Below are positions 61,501 through 64,000 of a DNA stretch of 64,000 nucleotides, one piece after another. The position numbers were made by a program, and so were the translations under genes. The DNA lies in assembly GCA_037045265.1 (NCBI GenBank), contig JBAOHV010000004.1, positions 186,001 through 250,000 on the forward strand, read 5' to 3'. The first letter of the stretch is position 1. Each line of letters opens with the position of its first letter. The stretch is from JBAOHV01 sp037045265 (GTDB lineage Bacteria; Actinomycetota; Acidimicrobiia; Acidimicrobiales; Microtrichaceae). A model generated the notes under the pieces. The model searched no databases and was not told the DNA's origin. It saw only the letters and a list, made by a program, of their open reading frames with translations.

Positions 61501-63263
61501 AACACGACCGCCGTCACGTCGGGAGACGTGTCGGCGGTGGCCTCGATCAGCTGGTGGACGGTCGTCGCGGGTACCGGTCGGTCCGTGGCGTTCCAGTCCT
61601 CCAGGATGCGATGCCGGAGCTCGGTTCCCAGCAGGTCGACGTGACCCACCGGGCGAGTCGGGTCGCTCGCCAGCTCCTCGAGCACCGCCTTCAGACAGGA
61701 CACGAGCAGCGCCCCGTCGGCGGCGTCGACGAGACCGGTGTCGAGCACCACCGACCAACCCGTGGCGCCCTCGACGAGCTCCGCCACGACCTCGTCGGCG
61801 GTGTCGCCCTCACCGAAGCGAACAGCAACCGGCAGAAGCCGCCCGGCGGCGAGGTCGGGGTTGCGTGTCAGGTCCGGGTGACGGGCGATCAGCTCCTGGG
61901 CGAACGGCAACCGCCCGCGTGCGGCTGCGAGTCGATCGGCCACCCCTGACACGGCGCCGGCCAGCGACTCGGTGGGGTCGATGCTGATCTCGACGGGTGC
62001 GGAGCGTGCGAACAGACCGGCCGTGGCGCCGAGCGCACCGGCCCACGCGGCGTCGCTCACTGCGAGGTGGAACCTGTCCTTGCCCACGAGCCTGGACAGC
62101 AGCGTCGCCCATGCGCCGACCACGGCGTCGACCGCGAGTCCGTCCGGTACGTCCAGCGCCGTACGTTCGTGGCGGGCGACATGGTCGGCGGTCGGGGTCC
62201 TGGCCCAGGGCAGCTCCACGGGCTCGAGCGAGTGGAGCTGGCGCTCGTACAGGGACTCCGCTCGAGCCGCCTGCGCTGCCAGAGAAACCAGCGCCTCGCC
62301 CGTCCTCGGGTCGAGGCTCGACAGCACGCGACCCGGCCGCAGGTCGTGGGCCTCGATCGCCTGGGTCAGGTCGAGAGCCCCACCCCTGGCGGTGGCGACC
62401 GCGGTTATGGCCAGCGCGCCCTCGCCGCATGCGACGACGACTGCATCGGGGTCGCTCGAGATGATCGTGCCGGACACACCTGCCACGTCACGCACCTCGG
62501 CAGAGACGACCGTCACCGTCCCGTCGCTGCTCGACAGGTCGCCGACGACGAGCTTGGGTGTGCACACCGTGTTCGGGTACGGACCGAAGCTCAGGGCCCG
62601 CACCAGTCGGTCGAGTTCCGCCGCGGGTCGCGAGAAGTCCAGTATGCCGAAAGCGTCGGGGCGGTCATGACGACTGAAGGTGCGCCGCTGGATCGAGGTG
62701 TCCTGGGGCCGCCCGGTGACATCACCGGAGACCAGCAGGTCGATGAGCTCCTGGAAGGAGTCGATCGCGGCCTCGAAGTTGCGCGTGTTGAGCGACAGCG
62801 AGGTCTCCTCGTCGGCCACGTCGAAGCGACGCTCGACGAGGACGTCGCCCTCATCGATGCCTGCGGTGACGAGGTGCCAGGTGATGCCGTAGGTGGGCGC
62901 GCCGTCGATCAGCGCCCACACAGGAGCGTTCAGGCCTCCGTAGGCGGGCAACAGGCCGTCGTGGAAGTTGACAGAACCCCGTTCGGGTATCGACAGGACG
63001 CTGTCGGGCAGCAGCTTCAGGTGAGTGATGGCGAGCAGCCAGTCGAAGCTGTGCCGCGACAGCTGCTGCTCCCACTCGGCGGTGGGCCCCGACGCGTCGA
63101 ACCAGGCCAGGTCCTTGGAACGAGCCCATTCGCCGACCTTGGGGGTGCCGGCGGCGACCACGGTGACCTCGTGGCCGGCAGCCAGCAGGGCCTCTCCACA
63201 CTCGACGAGCAGGCTGTCTGCACCAACGAGTGCGCACCGGAGGCGCTGATCTGTAGTGGTCAT
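58509..63263 (-). CDS. NRPS with formyltransferase, A domain carrying an internal luciferase-like monooxygenase, and PCP
   Basis: 1584 residues. Formyltransferase 1-245: SVNFHDGLLPAYGG with Asn99 and His101, GIDEGD with Asp137, the full catalytic triad of Met-tRNA formyltransferases. 335-555: remnant of a condensation domain without HHxxxDG. A domain begins at 570 (YTSGSTGLPKG 720-730; FDISVLEL 765-772) and resumes at 1200 (MYGPTETT 1259; TGDL 1347; NGKID with Lys1459). Between them, 808-1165, is an FMN-dependent luciferase-like monooxygenase of the MupA/Atu3671 type (WTPERHFHDFGG, ASGWQPNDF, TTAGNPDTYVQAG). PCP 1485-1550: GGHSL with Ser1517. The ATG has a GAGGAA ribosome site. Expected to start the line: load, formylate and oxidise an amino acid, then hand it to the PKS. 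Confidence 0.92.
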   Translation of the reverse strand: MTTTDQRLRCALVGADSLLVECGEALLAAGHEVTVVAAGTPKVGEWARSKDLAWFDASGPTAEWEQQLSRHSFDWLLAITHLKLLPDSVLSIPERGSVNFHDGLLPAYGGLNAPVWALIDGAPTYGITWHLVTAGIDEGDVLVERRFDVADEETSLSLNTRNFEAAIDSFQELIDLLVSGDVTGRPQDTSIQRRTFSRHDRPDAFGILDFSRPAAELDRLVRALSFGPYPNTVCTPKLVVGDLSSSDGTVTVVSAEVRDVAGVSGTIISSDPDAVVVACGEGALAITAVATARGGALDLTQAIEAHDLRPGRVLSSLDPRTGEALVSLAAQAARAESLYERQLHSLEPVELPWARTPTADHVARHERTALDVPDGLAVDAVVGAWATLLSRLVGKDRFHLAVSDAAWAGALGATAGLFARSAPVEISIDPTESLAGAVSGVADRLAAARGRLPFAQELIARHPDLTRNPDLAAGRLLPVAVRFGEGDTADEVVAELVEGATGWSVVLDTGLVDAADGALLVSCLKAVLEELASDPTRPVGHVDLLGTELRHRILEDWNATDRPVPATTVHQLIEATADTSPDVTAVVFEDRSITYRELDERANRLAHSLIDLGVGPDDLVGVHVTRGIDLVVAVLGVHKAGGAYVPLDPVYPANRLEHMINDSGCEVVLTQSAQRDTLPLDVSEHITVVSLDEDRELIASRPTTRPMVDVSPSNLAYCIYTSGSTGLPKGVLIEHGNVVNFFEGMDERVAHELPATWFAVTSLSFDISVLELLYTLARGFSVVVYLDRDRHDDEDDEDQGIFVEQHPQLPMDFSLFYFSGDASTGAGSDRYRLLLDGARFADRHDFTAVWTPERHFHDFGGLYPQPAVTSAAIATITERVKIRSGSVVMPLEHPIRVAEAWSVVDNLSDGRVGISVASGWQPNDFVLRPQNYKDAKAKMFEGLDQLRRLWRGETVTFIGVDGAEVPVRTLPRPVQEEVPAWVTTAGNPDTYVQAGRVGANVLTHLLGQSIEQLAPKIEAYRQARAEAGFDPDAGIVSLMLHTFVGEDEDVVREKVRGPLKDYLGTSASLLRDYAWSFPAFQRPGGAAPRTADDLNDDVFHDLGDDEMDAVLEFAFLRYYETSGLFGTPERCRETVDKLKGIGVDEIACLIDFGIDTDEVLDSLPLLDRIRRESNAGAGAQADPEAQPAALDQSVASQLTRHGVTHMQCTPSMARMLSMQEESRDALASVEHLFVGGEAFPVALADELRTRSLSGKVTNMYGPTETTIWSTTWPLHGDLNIIPIGTPIANTRIYILDRNHQPVPPGVAGELWIGGLGVVRGYHERPELTAERFVADPFRGGDHRMYLTGDLARWREQADGSGLLEFLGRIDHQVKIRGYRIELGEIEAQLGRCPGVRECVAAVREDSPGDQQLVAYASASAGATLDAAELKDRLRSVLPDVMVPGHLVLLADLPHTPNGKIDRNALPSLGDLARRDSASPAAEASNETERLVLSVWEETLGRSGIGIDDNFFDIGGHSLLIVRMHRRLKELLERPIALTELYRHPTVRSFSDSLSGDGGASLRQASADRAARRRENLQRRRVRSS

Positions 63264-63463
63264 CGTTTCTTCCTCACGATCGGACGGACGGCACCAGGAA
63301 GCGCCTGGGGTGGGTTCGCCGACGAACGCGATCGTAACGCTGCTTCGACTGCTACCACAGGGCCCTATCGGTCACAGCAGGCCGAACATGAGCGGGTGGC
63401 CGTGGGTCACAGGGCAGGCTGCACACCGAACTGGGCCGCGACGACAAGAATGCGTCGGTGCGC

Positions 63464-64000
63464 ATGACCTTCGAGGCACTGAAGAAGCTCCGACAGAGCG
63501 GGCTCGTAGGCGAGTCCTCGTGGGGGCTCGGGCTCGAGGTGACCGCCCTTCTCGGCACGATCCTGTCGTTCATGTTCCTCGGGCGATCATTGGGACCCGA
63601 GGGCTATGGCGGCTATGCGTCGCTCTACGCGATCGTCGGCCCTCTGGTGACACTCGCCGCTTCGGGGGTGACGCTGTCGCTGCTCCAGCACGTGATGCGC
63701 GACGGCGAGCCGCTGGAACGAACCGCCAGGTCGTGCCTGACCTTGGGCCTGGGCCTGGGGATCGCCCTGACCGGGATCGGCTTCGGTTTCGCCTTGTGGA
63801 TAATCGAGACCCTCTCGATGGCGGCGATCCTGTCGATACTCCTGACCGAGTTCGTCACCATGCCGGTGCTCAACCTGGCCGCCGCGACGGTGCAGGCTAC
63901 GACCGGGTTCGGCGGCGCGGCGAGGATCCGCATATTCGTGATGGTCGCCCGGATCGTGGTGCTCGTAGCCCTGTTCGCCACCTCGTCGCTGACCGTCGAG
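63464..64000 (+). CDS. Wzx-like polysaccharide flippase, N-terminal part (runs off window)
   Basis: 179 residues to the window edge, with at least five hydrophobic helices. Typical N-terminus of MATE/Wzx oligosaccharide flippases: GLGLEVTALLGTILSFMFLGRSLGPEGYGGYASLYAIVGPL, then LAASGVTLSLLQHVMRDGEPLERTARS. It would move a lipid-linked glycan across the membrane. It is divergent from the NRPS gene with a 200-base spacer in which no strong promoter is evident. Start ATG 63464; GTG 63458 is possible. With the Wzz-like gene it brackets the PKS/NRPS pair. Confidence 0.85.
   Translation, partial: MTFEALKKLRQSGLVGESSWGLGLEVTALLGTILSFMFLGRSLGPEGYGGYASLYAIVGPLVTLAASGVTLSLLQHVMRDGEPLERTARSCLTLGLGLGIALTGIGFGFALWIIETLSMAAILSILLTEFVTMPVLNLAAATVQATTGFGGAARIRIFVMVARIVVLVALFATSSLTVE

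Noticed and set aside
1..64000. tRNA, rRNA or riboswitch
   Set aside because: No cloverleaf, CCA-type arm pattern or conserved riboswitch core was recognised in any intergenic gap on reading; a covariance-model search could still find one.

Overview
The window is 64 kb of GC-rich DNA with strong G/C preference at third codon positions, frequent GTG starts and many 4-base stop/start overlaps. The gene content and order point to an actinobacterium. The stretch rlmB-ispF-ispD, disA-radA, clpC, lysS, coaX, panC, a DUF2520 gene, folK, folB, folP, folE, hpt, tilS, DUF2342 metalloprotease follows the order of the corresponding mycobacterial block, but carD, cysS, lsr2, panD and ftsH are missing from their usual slots. 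A deep-branching actinobacterial class such as Acidimicrobiia fits best, but that is inference. No rRNA, tRNA, CRISPR array, insertion sequence or gap of more than about 210 bases without a gene was found.

Layout. 1-2.3 kb: acyl-CoA/steroid-type degradation genes (SDR, MaoC hydratase, thiolase) with a TetR-like operator palindrome, closed by a bidirectional hairpin against panD. 2.9-13.7 kb: SWIM/SNF2 helicase, beta-lactamase-fold hydrolase, P-type ATPase, ABC exporter and diguanylate cyclase. 13.7-17.8 kb: a compact five-gene operon resembling the maturation part of the methylamine dehydrogenase (mau) system: MauE-like membrane protein, Tat-exported MauA-like protein with about 26 cysteines fused to two beta domains, MauD-like thioredoxin, an unknown protein and a CcdA-like membrane protein. 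17.8-22.2 kb: LemA/DUF2207 pair, flavin-binding protein, DedA, fasciclin lipoprotein. 22.3-32.4 kb: isoprenoid genes ispF/ispD with rlmB, a Crp regulator, disA-radA, an LppM-like lipoprotein, clpC and a polyprenyl diphosphate synthase. 32.5-34.6 kb: bfd, bfr and an iron/polyamine-type ABC ATPase. 34.6-44.3 kb: one long minus-strand vitamin/cofactor run (folate, pantothenate/CoA, NAD) ending in lysS. 44.4-50.0 kb: UbiB-like kinase, hpt, tilS, a metalloprotease, small proteins and a surface protein with a class-E sortase-like signal. 50.2-64 kb: a secondary-metabolite/surface-polymer region with a Wzz-like protein, a type I PKS, a formylating NRPS with a luciferase-like monooxygenase inside its A domain, and a Wzx-like flippase running off the right edge.

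Sequence quality varies. Single-base indels break several genes (thiolase, bfr, lysS, coaX, the ABC ATPase, lemA and single breaks in others) while every conserved motif survives in the alternating frames. Because lysS is indispensable, most of these breaks are probably read or assembly errors in poorly covered patches. They are annotated as whole genes with frameshifts.

The two most unusual systems are the Mau-like cysteine-rich protein operon and the PKS/NRPS pair set between polysaccharide-type genes. A third theme is a group of genes with a TAnnnT -10 box exactly 7 nt before the start codon and no Shine-Dalgarno sequence, which implies leaderless transcripts.
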